From Verrucomicrobiia bacterium (GTDB taxonomy: Bacteria; Verrucomicrobiota; Verrucomicrobiia; Limisphaerales; UBA8199): a stretch of DNA of 64,000 bases. The translations under genes and the position numbers were made by a program. Position 1 is the stretch's first letter; each line of letters begins with the position of its first letter. The notes beneath the pieces are model-generated. The model did not search any database, had not been told where the DNA came from, and was given only the letters and a program-made list of their open reading frames with translations. Positions 51,473 through 60,110 of the stretch are shown here, piece by piece. Where the stretch lies: assembly GCA_035946615.1 (NCBI GenBank), contig DASYZB010000030.1, positions 1-64,000 of the forward strand, read 5' to 3'.

Positions 51473-52978
51473 CTATCCCTGGGCGATCTTGAGATGAGTG
51501 ATGCGGAAGATAGCCCCTTGAGGTTGGTTGGGCAGGCACTCGATTTCCCAGCCATGGGCAAGGACAATCTGTTGTACGACAGCCAGGCCCAAACCTGTTC
51601 CGGTCTTCTGCGTAGTGAAGTAAGGCTTGAAGATTTCGGCACGGCGCTCCGGGGGCACCCCGGGTCCGTTGTCACGCACCTCCAAGGCGGCTTCGGCGGC
51701 GCTCTTGCGGGAAGCAACGATTTGGATGTTGCCCGCGCCGTTGACAGCCTGCACGGCATTGAGCAGCAGGTTGAACAGGGCCTGGCGCAGGAGTTGTTCG
51801 TCCGCTTCAATCTGCAGCGAATCGCCCTGGACCTGCAACGTAATTTTTTTCTCTTCCAGGTCATAACTCAACGTGCGGACCACCTCGTTGACTACGGAGT
51901 TGAGGACCAGGGACGCGCGGCGTACTTCACGCGGCCTGGAATAATTGATAAACTCATTGAGTTGCGCGGCCACTTTGTCGGCCTCATCCACAATTTCGTG
52001 GGACTTTTTGGCTATCTCTGGCGAAGTCTCAGGCTGTTTGGAGATCATCTGAGCCAGGCCGCGGATGATGTTCAATGGATTGCGCGTTTCATGGGCCAGG
52101 CCGGCGGCGGCGAGATTCATCTCTTTGAGGTGGGTGTTCAGTTCGCTGGCGCGAACCAGCCGGATTTGGAGATCGGAGGATTTCATGAGGCTGCGCCAGG
52201 CAACCCCTGTGCCCAGCGCCGAGACGGTGGCCAGCAGCACGATGATGCTGCGCAGATAGAGGTCACGTGTGGAAGCTGCATCGAACGATTCGGTGGACAT
52301 CGCAATCGCCAACCCGTGCAAGGCGCGCTTTTCCATGAGTGACTGATACTCCTCGTCGCTGAGATTCCGCAGCCACGGTGGCCTGCGGGGCTCGCCACGC
52401 CGAAACGGTGGGGGATGGGGATGAGCCGAGGCGATATTTGTCTCGATTTGAGTTTTGGCTGCTGGGTCAGGGTGCGAAGAGGGCGGTGGGCCGGGATGGA
52501 AATCGCGGGGAATCGGAGGGAGAATGACTGTCGGATTAGTGGCCCCTTCCGGGCTCATGGTGCCTAGATCAACCGGGTGGACAAAAACCACGGTGCGCTG
52601 CCCCCAGCGCTCGCCTTGCTGGGCAATGTCCTGTTGGCTGAGGTCAATTGGCCTGCCTGCCTCGGCAACCGATTCATTGCTGGCATTGAGCAGCACCAGG
52701 GCGAGCAGTTCGCTGGACTTGACCAATTCATTGGTGCGTCCATTGACTAGTTCATCCAGCACCGGCACTATCCGCTCCTGGAGCACCGCCCCGCTGCGAA
52801 AACGCATTCCCCGCAGACAAGCGCTGACCGTGTTGGCTATATCTTTGGAACGATTGCTTAGATTGGTTTTGGCGGCCTCCCGGACGCGATAATGTTCCTC
52901 GGCCTGCCACACCACCACCAGCGCCCAAACGGAGGCAAGCAACGAGTAGAGAACCAAATTGCGCCGAGCCAAATCCAC
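51473..52978 (-). CDS. Sensor histidine kinase at the end of the type II secretion cluster
   Basis: A 501-residue membrane kinase with an N-terminal transmembrane segment (about 8-25), a periplasmic region of about 215 residues containing a Pro/His-rich stretch (155-200), and a second segment (about 243-262). HisKA follows (His296 in 'LAHETRNPLNIIRG'), then an HATPase domain with N-box 'NLLLNAVQAVNG', G1 'DNGPGVP' and G2 'GTGLGLAVVQQ'. Its GTG start lies 30 bases after the secretin stop, on the same strand, so it is probably cotranscribed with the secretion genes and might regulate them. No response regulator follows in the window. The GTG has no clear ribosome-binding site, so the exact start is uncertain. 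Confidence 0.88.
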   Translation of the reverse strand: MDLARRNLVLYSLLASVWALVVVWQAEEHYRVREAAKTNLSNRSKDIANTVSACLRGMRFRSGAVLQERIVPVLDELVNGRTNELVKSSELLALVLLNASNESVAEAGRPIDLSQQDIAQQGERWGQRTVVFVHPVDLGTMSPEGATNPTVILPPIPRDFHPGPPPSSHPDPAAKTQIETNIASAHPHPPPFRRGEPRRPPWLRNLSDEEYQSLMEKRALHGLAIAMSTESFDAASTRDLYLRSIIVLLATVSALGTGVAWRSLMKSSDLQIRLVRASELNTHLKEMNLAAAGLAHETRNPLNIIRGLAQMISKQPETSPEIAKKSHEIVDEADKVAAQLNEFINYSRPREVRRASLVLNSVVNEVVRTLSYDLEEKKITLQVQGDSLQIEADEQLLRQALFNLLLNAVQAVNGAGNIQIVASRKSAAEAALEVRDNGPGVPPERRAEIFKPYFTTQKTGTGLGLAVVQQIVLAHGWEIECLPNQPQGAIFRITHLKIAQG

Positions 52979-53008
52979 AATAATAGCGGTTAAACGATTA
53001 GATTATTC

Positions 53009-54247
53009 TTATTTATGCGTGCTGGGCAAGCTGGAGTTGGACGGCGGTTTGGCGGGCAGAGCGTCCAGGAATTTATTAATTTCCTCTTCACGGAAGGCTT
53101 TCGGGGCATCGGCTTTGGCGCGTTCGCTCGCAGAAAGGGCGGCCAATGCGGTGGGATTCTGCACGATGCGCGGTGTGAGGAAGATGAGCAACTCGGTTTG
53201 GGCGTTGCTGCGCTGCTGCCGTTTGAAAAGGTTCCCTAAAATCGGAATATCCCCCAGGAGCGGGATTTTGGTGTCGGTATAGGACTTGTCGCTTTCCATC
53301 AAGCCTCCGATGATGACTGTCTCGCCGTCAGCGGTGACGACGACCGTATCGGCGGAACGATTATCGATGACAGGGGCATTGACTCCGGCGGCGATCGGGA
53401 CGGTGATGGTCGGATCGAGGGAAGAAATCGAGGGTGAGACCATCATTTGGATGAGGCCGTCGGCCGTAATGAAGGGCGTGACTTGGAGCGTGACGCCGAT
53501 GGTCGTGTAGGTGATGGAGTTTATGGGAGTCCCATTGAGTGGATTGTAAGAAACGCTGGTGATTAGCGGGACGTACTGCCCGACGTTGATGGTGGCCGGC
53601 TGATTATTGCGAGCCAGAATCGAGGGACGGGAGAGGATTTTGGCCCGGCCAGCTTGAGCGATTGCGCGCAAGGTCACCTGATAGTCCTGACCGAGAATCT
53701 GGTACAACCCGGCGCCCGGCTGCGTGATGGGAGATACAGCGGAGAAACTGGAGAGTGGCTGGCCGAACTGATTGATGTTAGTGCCGACCACCGAGCTGAG
53801 GCCGGACAGGCCGAAGCCATTGACCGCGCTGGCACTGCTGATGGCGCCATTCATGTTCTGCCTGCCCCATCCGCCCTCGAGGCCGATGTCGGAGGCGTTG
53901 TTATAGGTGACTTCGACAAAAACGACTTTGATGAGCACTTGCGGTTTGGGTCGGTCCAGATTGGTCAGCACTTGGGAGATGTAGCGAGCGGTGTCCTCAT
54001 CGGCGATGTACACAACTCGGTGCGTCTCCGGGTCTATGGAAAAATAGGCGTCGCCAATGGTGCCGTTATTGGGGTATTGGCGTCCGGCGGTGGAGGCGCC
54101 GCTGGTGGCGCCGGCGCCAGCGGGCCGGGCGCCGGCAGCTCCGCCACCCCCGGCACGCTGCTGTGCGTGGATGCAAGGGGTGAATGCGAATGTGAAACTC
54201 AATATGGCGCTGAGGTATTGCGGCCGCAATGGGTGTTTTTTAATCAT
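53009..54247 (-). CDS. gspD: Secretin C-domain protein (GspD outer-membrane pore, separate polypeptide)
   Basis: A 412-residue protein with its own signal peptide (about 1-29, ending CIHAQQ), a Gly/Ala linker, one short N-type domain ('YFSIDPETHRVVYIADEDTA', 'VLIKVVFVEVTYNNASDIG') and the secretin pore domain: 'KILSRPSILARNNQPATINVG', 'YTTIGVTLQVTPFI', 'VVVTADGETVIIGGLMES', 'VPLLGD' type sequence as 'KIPLLGDIPILGNLFKRQQ', and 'ELLIFLTPRIV'. It forms the outer-membrane channel of type II secretion. The ring domains expected upstream of it are encoded by the preceding gene. A GAGG 7 bases before ATG supports independent translation. Confidence 0.88.
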   Translation of the reverse strand: MIKKHPLRPQYLSAILSFTFAFTPCIHAQQRAGGGGAAGARPAGAGATSGASTAGRQYPNNGTIGDAYFSIDPETHRVVYIADEDTARYISQVLTNLDRPKPQVLIKVVFVEVTYNNASDIGLEGGWGRQNMNGAISSASAVNGFGLSGLSSVVGTNINQFGQPLSSFSAVSPITQPGAGLYQILGQDYQVTLRAIAQAGRAKILSRPSILARNNQPATINVGQYVPLITSVSYNPLNGTPINSITYTTIGVTLQVTPFITADGLIQMMVSPSISSLDPTITVPIAAGVNAPVIDNRSADTVVVTADGETVIIGGLMESDKSYTDTKIPLLGDIPILGNLFKRQQRSNAQTELLIFLTPRIVQNPTALAALSASERAKADAPKAFREEEINKFLDALPAKPPSNSSLPSTHK

Positions 54248-54279
54248 AGATGCCTCGGTAGGTTTATGTGAGAGAGTCG

Positions 54280-55908
54280 TTACCGGCCCAACCCGCCGAC
54301 ACCGGCGCCGCCGCCGGCGCCCACGCCGGAGCGCATTAAGCTCGTGCCGATGGTGGATTGCTGGTTGCCGGTGGTCTCACGCAAGGTCAGCGGGTTATTT
54401 TGGCCCATCAGTGAGTTGTTGTTGTTGTTGTTTTGCATGTGGACCGTGCTGCGGTTGAAGAGGTCCTGCAGGTTGCGATAAACATCCTGCGGGTCGGCGT
54501 TCTGCAACTCGAAATAGCTGACCACCTCTCTTTTGCCTTTGCTCGAGTCCAATTCGGCAATCATGGCGGCTATCTGCGGCATGAGGGTCTTGGAGGCGGT
54601 GACGATGACGGAAGCGGTGCGCGGGTCCGGAACCGCAAGCACCTTGCCCATTTTTCGGGCGCGGTCGCTGGTGTTGGCTGCGTTATTGTTATTGGCGCCG
54701 GCGAATCGGCCTCGGAAAAAGAAGGGCACGTTTTGGTTATTATTATTGTTGTTGGAACTGGTCTCGTCGGGGAACAACTGGGAAAGCTGGTCGGCCATCT
54801 CGGAGGGGTCCGCATTGGCAAGGCGAAAGACGCGCAACTCGGTTTCATCGGAGACTTGCCGGTCAATTTGATCGAGCATTTCGTCAATGGTGGTTATCAT
54901 ATCGGGCGGGGCGCTGATAACGACGGAATTGGAGCGATCATCGGCAACGGCCACGACATGGGCGCCGGCGGTGTTGCCACGTGTGTTGGCACTGGCGGCC
55001 GCCTGAGCCATGGCGCGGAAGAAGCCGCCTGGACCGCCACCGCCGGGGCCGCCGAAATTGGGGCCGCCGCGGTTGCCCTGGCCGCCAGTCTGGCTGGAGC
55101 TTTGCGGGGAGAAGATTTGGGTAATCAAAGTGGCGGTATCTTTCGCGTCGGCGTATTGCAGTTGCCTGACTTTGATGGTGGAGACAGTGGCAATCGAGGT
55201 GTCGAGGGCCTGGACGATTTTGAGCATGCGCTTGATGTCGCTCTTGGTGGCCACCAGCAACAGCGTGTTGGCGCTCTCATTGGCGGTCAGCGTGGCGCTG
55301 GTTGGCAACAGAATCTCCAAATTCGGGACCAGTTGGGTCGCGCTGGCGTAATGCACCGGAATTATCCGGGTCTCCATCTCATCGGAATCGGGCACGCTAT
55401 TGGGGTCGCTTCCGCTAACCACCTCAAGTTGCGAAGAAGTCTTTGCGGTGTCCATGGGCATGATCGTCAGGATGCGCCCGTTGCGGACAATGGCGTAACC
55501 GTTTTTGGAAAGCACCGAGCTGAGCAAATCAACGGCTTCGTCTTTGGTGACTGGCTGCTTGCTCCAGACCTCGACGGTACCATGAACATCGGCGGTTTTG
55601 TTGATGATAAACCCGGCGGCATCGCTGAGGTAATCCAGCACCAAGTTGAGCGGGGCGCCATGGAAGTTGATGCGCAAACCGTTGGTCCCGTTTTCGGAGG
55701 TGATGGGCGGCGCCGCGGCGTTCGTAGCGGCCTCTGATGCCGGGACTGTGGCCGGCGCGGCTGTGGCTGTGGTGTCCGGCTGAGCAGTGGCGGCTTGGTT
55801 TGTGGGGCCGGCTGGTGGCGCGGCCAGGTTGGTTGAAGGGGTGTTGGATTGCGCGGTCGCCAAGCTGGCCAAGGCGGTTGAGAGTACAAAGAGGATTAGT
55901 GGTTTCAT
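54280..55908 (-). CDS. Secretin N-domain protein (GspD periplasmic rings, separate polypeptide)
   Basis: A 542-residue protein with a signal peptide (about 1-19), an Ala/Thr/Pro linker and the periplasmic secretin N-domains: N0 ('INFHGAPLNLVLDYLSDAAG'), N1 ('RIIPVHYASATQLVPNLEIL'), N2 ('VRQLQYADAKDTATLITQIF') and N3 ('LRVFRLANADPSEMADQLSQ', then 'SYFELQNADPQDVYRNLQDL'). It ends in a Gly-rich tail and lacks the pore domain, which is in the next gene. Two Asn-rich runs (NNNNNN) and a Gly-rich loop interrupt the N-domains. It should provide the rings contacted by GspC. The 32-base gap to the pore gene and a separate signal there show the split is real. Confidence 0.87.
   Translation of the reverse strand: MKPLILFVLSTALASLATAQSNTPSTNLAAPPAGPTNQAATAQPDTTATAAPATVPASEAATNAAAPPITSENGTNGLRINFHGAPLNLVLDYLSDAAGFIINKTADVHGTVEVWSKQPVTKDEAVDLLSSVLSKNGYAIVRNGRILTIMPMDTAKTSSQLEVVSGSDPNSVPDSDEMETRIIPVHYASATQLVPNLEILLPTSATLTANESANTLLLVATKSDIKRMLKIVQALDTSIATVSTIKVRQLQYADAKDTATLITQIFSPQSSSQTGGQGNRGGPNFGGPGGGGPGGFFRAMAQAAASANTRGNTAGAHVVAVADDRSNSVVISAPPDMITTIDEMLDQIDRQVSDETELRVFRLANADPSEMADQLSQLFPDETSSNNNNNNQNVPFFFRGRFAGANNNNAANTSDRARKMGKVLAVPDPRTASVIVTASKTLMPQIAAMIAELDSSKGKREVVSYFELQNADPQDVYRNLQDLFNRSTVHMQNNNNNNSLMGQNNPLTLRETTGNQQSTIGTSLMRSGVGAGGGAGVGGLGR
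54415..54432. repeat. GTT trinucleotide microsatellite in the secretin N-domain gene
   Basis: Six GTT units encode a run of asparagines near the C-terminus of the minus-strand protein. A second run of GTT/ATT units at about 54736-54754 encodes another Asn stretch. Length changes would stay in frame. Confidence 0.7.
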
Positions 55909-55914
55909 GGTAAA

Positions 55915-56724
55915 TCAGTCCTTTTCACGTCGTAACATCAGGCGTTTGAGTATCTCGCTTTCCCCTCCATTGCTGGCAGAGCTGGGTTGCGAATTGCTGG
56001 AGGAACTATTGGAGCCGGCGGCGTAGGTTTCTGCGCCGGCGACCTCGACCCAAGTGCCATCGTCCTGCCGGCGCAACTGGGCGCCCACCGGCAAATTTAT
56101 CTGCTTGTTGTCCTGGGTTAGTTTGACCGAATCAGGCAAAATGGCCAGAACAGTGTAGCCGGCGATGGTCTCGGACGGTTTCAAGACCTTTTTATAATCT
56201 GCGCTCGTGCCATCGAAGAAGGCAAAGTCGCCTTTGGAATAGCTCATGGTACCGACGAGGCTAAAGGCATCCACGGTTTTGGCCTGGACCGGCGGGCCGC
56301 TGCGCGCCATGCGATTGGGGTCAAAGATGTTCCGCTCGGTGATGAGCCGGAAGGCAGAGAAGTCCAATGAGGACGGGCTATTTGTAGCGGCTGAAGCTTC
56401 AGCCGCGGGGGGCAAGTTGTAGGCGCGGCGGCGATTTTGTTGCTGGCGTTCCCGCCAAAGAGAGTGGGCATCCGGCCCAGGCGTACCTGTGAGGGTTTGG
56501 GTAGGGGCGGGGGGGCCATTAGTGCTCTCGGAGACCTCGGCAGCCGATTCCATTTCTTTGAGGGCGGGTTGATCGGGCGGCATTTGTTCCGCCTGGATGA
56601 CTTCGTTGGTTGGGGGCAAATCATTAGTGTCTTGTGCCTGCGATGAGCAGCGGCCCAGGGCTAGTGCCAGACCGGCGGCGAGCAACCAGTGTTTCCCGTG
56701 ACATCTTTTACTGCTTAGCTTCAT
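55915..56724 (-). CDS. GspC-like type II secretion inner-membrane protein
   Basis: A 269-residue protein with an N-terminal hydrophobic segment (about 12-28), a disordered Pro/Thr/Gln region (30-110) and a homology-region domain typical of GspC/PilP: 'FRLITERNIFDPNRMAR', 'FSLVGTMSYSKGDFAFFDG', 'YTVLAILPDSVKLTQDNKQI'. The ERNIFDP motif is characteristic. There is no PDZ domain. It couples the inner-membrane platform to the secretin. ATG 56724 overlaps the GspM stop (ATGA). The gene ends 6 bases before the secretin N-domain gene. A 20-bp perfect palindrome lies inside its coding sequence at 56387-56406. Confidence 0.8.
   Translation of the reverse strand: MKLSSKRCHGKHWLLAAGLALALGRCSSQAQDTNDLPPTNEVIQAEQMPPDQPALKEMESAAEVSESTNGPPAPTQTLTGTPGPDAHSLWRERQQQNRRRAYNLPPAAEASAATNSPSSLDFSAFRLITERNIFDPNRMARSGPPVQAKTVDAFSLVGTMSYSKGDFAFFDGTSADYKKVLKPSETIAGYTVLAILPDSVKLTQDNKQINLPVGAQLRRQDDGTWVEVAGAETYAAGSNSSSSNSQPSSASNGGESEILKRLMLRREKD
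56387..56406. repeat. 20-bp perfect palindrome inside the gspC-like gene
   Basis: GCGGCTGAAGCTTCAGCCGC reads identically on both strands and contains a HindIII-type centre. It encodes part of an Ala/Glu/Ser linker, where such a sequence would be tolerated. It may be the core of a small repeat. Confidence 0.5.
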
Positions 56725-57254
56725 TTTGGTTCGGGATGGAGCACCAGGCCGCTGAATTGCAGGCCAAGGGAAAGTTGCTGGCCGTCTTTGTCGCGGGAGG
56801 TGATTTCGACCGAGTCGAGCTTCAAGGCGAGTGGCTCGCGTTCGGCCTGGTAAAGAAAGCGGCTGAGCCGGTTGATGTCCCCGCTGGCGTCCACGCGGCA
56901 CTCGTAAGTCGCGTAATCATCGGAATCGCTTTTCCATTGCGGGGTAATGGCATTAATGATGACCCCGGTGTTGTCCGCCCAGTTGTTGATCGCGTGGAAG
57001 ACCGCCTGTTCGGCCGCCGAGGTGTTGTTGGTCAACGCACGGCGCTGCATTTGGTCCCAATGCTCACGAACGCCCCGTTCGCGCTGGGCCAGCATTTTCC
57101 CGCGCGTCAATTGATTGCGTAAAACGGCAATTCGGGCGGCCCGCGCGGACCACAAATTCGTCAACGGGGACAATAATAGTTTGTCAGCGGCGAACAGAGA
57201 CACTGCGGCTACCGCGACAATGATGAGAAGTTGCTGGCGGTTTTTAATTTGCAC
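56721..57254 (-). CDS. GspM/PilO-like type II secretion protein
   Basis: A 177-residue protein with one N-terminal membrane helix (about 8-26, 'LLIIVAVAAVSLFAADKL'), a coiled-coil stretch (about 35-70) and a ferredoxin-like domain ('INAITPQWKSDSDDYATYEC', 'INRLSRFLYQAEREPLALKL'), as in GspM and PilO. It forms the inner-membrane assembly platform with GspL. GTG 57254 is chosen: AAGGAGGAG lies 7 bases before it. The frame opens at a TTG 24 bases upstream. It overlaps the end of the GspL-like gene by 11 bases and the GspC-like start by 4. Confidence 0.8.
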   Translation of the reverse strand: MQIKNRQQLLIIVAVAAVSLFAADKLLLSPLTNLWSARAARIAVLRNQLTRGKMLAQRERGVREHWDQMQRRALTNNTSAAEQAVFHAINNWADNTGVIINAITPQWKSDSDDYATYECRVDASGDINRLSRFLYQAEREPLALKLDSVEITSRDKDGQQLSLGLQFSGLVLHPEPK

Positions 57255-58704
57255 TGGCAACTCCTCCTTTCCATGCAAAGACGAAACTGAACTGGAGCGC
57301 GGGGGATTGGCCGCGAGTCGGGCCGAGATTGGCGTCGCGGATTTGAGGTTCAGCGCGCAGCCGTTGGATGGTTTGGAGCAAAGCCGGGTAGCTCCGGGCG
57401 GTCCCAGTGCAAGTAACGGTTTTTAAATCACGGATTTCAACGCTTTTGGCTGTGACGCTGCCGTCCTCAGGAAATGCCTGGGTCAGGCAGCGCAGCAAAG
57501 TCAGGCCGCGCACCGTCTCATCGTCCCAGGGACGGTATTGGTTGATTTGTTTGTTGATGATTTCGAGCTGGGTAACCGTGGGAGCAATGCGGGCCCATTG
57601 CGCTTCCACGCTCCAAAGCTGGCATTGCTGATAAAAAAACAAGCCGCCCACCAGCACCGCAGCAGCCCCCGTGGCGGTCAGGACAGTCCGCAACCGTCCC
57701 GAAGCATAGCGGGAGGACATCTGTTGCCAGGGGGTGAGGCGGGGCGGTAAGAACTCGAATACGGCTGGTTTGCCGGCAAGTTTCTGGGCTGCGAGGCTGC
57801 ATGCCTGACTGACGGGAGCATCGGCAGGCATCGCCACGCCAAATTCCCCCGGGCTATAGCGGGTTACGGGCTCTGCCTTCAACCCGAGAGAATCCAGCCG
57901 CAAATCCAATTCGTCAGTCAATTGCTGGGCCAGGTCGCGAGGGCCGAACACGCGAATCGCGCGCACGGCTTGTCGAAGTTCGGGCGCCAACTGCCCGAGG
58001 GTGATGCGCACCTCCCGTGCAACGAGGTCCGCGTGCAACACGCGCCGGCTGCCTTCCAATTCCAGCGCTCCTTCCAGAGCGCGCAAGGAGGCCACGCCCC
58101 CGCCCGCGATGACTTGGAGCGCAAGCTGGCTCTCGCCGATTCCCAGCGCCAGCACCCCGGGGCCCGCACTGGTTCCGGGCGGCTGCAGAGCGGTAATACC
58201 CAGCGAGAAACTCACCGGCTTGAGCTTGGCCGCGCGGAGCGCCTGTTCAAGAATGGCCAGATGGTTGTTGGGAATGCCTGCCAGCAGGGCCTGGGTCTTG
58301 CCCGGAGAGACCTGGCAGCGCGACGAGCCGATGTTCAGAGTCCCGCTATCGCACGGAAACCCGCGTTCGGCTTCGATTTGCAGAAAACTGGCAACATCCG
58401 CCTCTGGCAAATCGGGGATTTCGATATGCGTCACCAGCGCCCATTTGAGCGGCAGGCCCACCACGCAGTTGCGTTCCCCAACTCCGGCGGCGTCGAGGTG
58501 ATTGCGAATTTCGCGTCCGACCAGTTCCGGGGCATTCGTGAGCGGGTCCAGCGAGAGCGAGACGGAGAAGGTCTGTTGGAGGGTAAGGCCGCCGTTGGTG
58601 CGGCGCAGCACCAGGCCATCGAGCCGGCTGCCATCCAGCGACAGCCCCAACAGCGAGGTGAGCCGTTTGTGCCTGCCAAAATTCAATTTGACCAATTCAT
58701 TCAT
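57244..58704 (-). CDS. PilM-PilN / GspL-like fusion protein
   Basis: A 486-residue protein. Residues 1-330 resemble the actin-like PilM/GspL cytoplasmic domain ('LLGLSLDGSRLDGLVLRR', 'VGLPLKWALVTHIEIPDLPE', 'FLQIEAERGFPCD', 'VLALGIGESQLALQVIAGGG'). One membrane helix (about 347-366) and a PilN-like periplasmic domain follow ('QQCQLWSVEAQWARIAPTVT', 'LLRCLTQAFPEDGSVTAKSV'). In type IV pili these are two proteins; in type II systems the equivalent is GspL. It links the ATPase GspE to the periplasmic platform. ATG 58704 overlaps the GspK stop (ATGA); an in-frame ATG at 58728 also exists. Confidence 0.83.
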   Translation of the reverse strand: MNELVKLNFGRHKRLTSLLGLSLDGSRLDGLVLRRTNGGLTLQQTFSVSLSLDPLTNAPELVGREIRNHLDAAGVGERNCVVGLPLKWALVTHIEIPDLPEADVASFLQIEAERGFPCDSGTLNIGSSRCQVSPGKTQALLAGIPNNHLAILEQALRAAKLKPVSFSLGITALQPPGTSAGPGVLALGIGESQLALQVIAGGGVASLRALEGALELEGSRRVLHADLVAREVRITLGQLAPELRQAVRAIRVFGPRDLAQQLTDELDLRLDSLGLKAEPVTRYSPGEFGVAMPADAPVSQACSLAAQKLAGKPAVFEFLPPRLTPWQQMSSRYASGRLRTVLTATGAAAVLVGGLFFYQQCQLWSVEAQWARIAPTVTQLEIINKQINQYRPWDDETVRGLTLLRCLTQAFPEDGSVTAKSVEIRDLKTVTCTGTARSYPALLQTIQRLRAEPQIRDANLGPTRGQSPALQFSFVFAWKGGVASAN

Positions 58705-60110
58705 GGGGTGCTCTTTGCGAAAAGCCATTTGTCACGCACCGGTTTGCCCAGCGCCCAGCCAAGCTGGGTCAGGTCCTGTCGATAAACGATCTGCGGCGTG
58801 CCGGTGCTGGTATCGAAAACGAACCTCACCCGGCGATAGCCCCGGCCATGCGGCCCCAAGGCGGCGACATCGGCGCAGAATTGGTAGGTTTGAGTCGTAA
58901 TACAATCGTTGGTCTGGAGCATCGAGAGGTCGGATGAATAACTCTGTCCCAAGGCATCCATCACCCAGCCAATGGAAGCGAGGTTGTTGGGATTGGTTTG
59001 GCGGTAGGTAATCAGTTGTTGCGCGGCGGCCTGGTCCCCGTTGAGCAGGCAAGTCAGCACCGGCAGGGGCGCCGAGTTGACGTTGACGCGCCCCTGGATG
59101 AACGCGCCGCTGGTGGTAGTAATGTTAGTTGAGATTTGGGCGAACTCGACGCTGGTCATCCCGCTTTGCACAAAAAAGCTCAGCGGGCTTGGAAAGCTCC
59201 TGGATATGGCAACGGGCGCATTGCTGGCGCCGCGGCCTCTTGTGCCCGGACCCGTAGCCGCTCCTCCTCCCAACCCCAGGCGGGCCAGAATTTGGCCGGC
59301 GCGGGCCGCTCCTAAATTGGTCTGCAACAGCGAAGAAATCGCCGCGACATTGACCGGGTTTATATCAACCTTGGCCGAGCCGTTGCTGTTGGTGTTTGGT
59401 TCGCGCGTATAGAGAGTGAGGTACTCGAAAATTCCCGGGTCCACCATGTTGTTCTGGTTCTCGTCGTTTTCATTCGGGTCAAGGATGCCATTTTGGTTGA
59501 CATCCTCACCGACCAGGATGTCCATATTCGCGCCATACACCAGGCGCAATTCGCCGAGGGTTTCGAAGGGCTCGCTTTTGCACTGATAAGGCGGTTGCTG
59601 CATCGCGTAGTAAAGCACCGTGGGGCCATTGGCATTGGTGCTCCGCCAATCCAGGATGGCCTGCGTGATGTCAATGGTCATGCGGGGGAGCCAAATCAGC
59701 GCGTTACTCGGGGCCAGGTTCAAATTGAGTTTCGAGGCCTCATCCACCAGCCCGAAGCAGATTGTGCCGGGACCCACGGGGTTGTTGGTATCCCGTCCAA
59801 TAAGCCAAAAGTGCGCGTCCCCAACTGGCACTGCCTGGCACTGATAATCGAACAAAGTCGGGAAACAACCATTGGACCCGTTCACAATCTGGGTTTCGAG
59901 CAGGTAATTGACGTAACGGGTGGCGCCGTCGATGGCCTCATCGGCAACTTGGGCCGAGACCCGGTTATCGGCCGCATGCAGTTCGGAAGTCATCGAATCG
60001 GCGAAGTAAATGGCCAGGCTGACCAGCCCAAAAGCTATCCAAAGCACGATGATGAGCACCGAACTGCGTTCGGAAAGCCCTGCGGTCAGGTCATGGCGAA
60101 GAATGTTCAT
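58701..60110 (-). CDS. gspK: GspK-type minor pseudopilin
   Basis: A 469-residue protein with a basic leader, a hydrophobic segment ('SSVLIIVLWIAFGLVSLAIY', about 16-36) and a large periplasmic domain. It has the GspK features: 'LHAADNRVSAQVADEAIDGA', 'FGLVDEASKLNLNLAP', two helix-hairpin-helix-like regions ('INPVNVAAISSLLQTNLGAA', 'SAPLPVLTCLLNGDQAAAQQ') and an insert with an Asp/Asn-rich, dockerin-like calcium site ('DVNQNGILDPNENDENQN'). It caps the pseudopilus tip with GspI and GspJ. ATG coupling with the GspJ stop (60107-60110) supports the start. The usual Gly before the hydrophobic helix is not seen. Confidence 0.88.
   Translation of the reverse strand: MNILRHDLTAGLSERSSVLIIVLWIAFGLVSLAIYFADSMTSELHAADNRVSAQVADEAIDGATRYVNYLLETQIVNGSNGCFPTLFDYQCQAVPVGDAHFWLIGRDTNNPVGPGTICFGLVDEASKLNLNLAPSNALIWLPRMTIDITQAILDWRSTNANGPTVLYYAMQQPPYQCKSEPFETLGELRLVYGANMDILVGEDVNQNGILDPNENDENQNNMVDPGIFEYLTLYTREPNTNSNGSAKVDINPVNVAAISSLLQTNLGAARAGQILARLGLGGGAATGPGTRGRGASNAPVAISRSFPSPLSFFVQSGMTSVEFAQISTNITTTSGAFIQGRVNVNSAPLPVLTCLLNGDQAAAQQLITYRQTNPNNLASIGWVMDALGQSYSSDLSMLQTNDCITTQTYQFCADVAALGPHGRGYRRVRFVFDTSTGTPQIVYRQDLTQLGWALGKPVRDKWLFAKSTP

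Noticed and set aside
54433-55737. 434-codon plus-strand open frame
   Set aside because: Antisense to the secretin N-domain gene. Gly/Val-rich shadow without family features.
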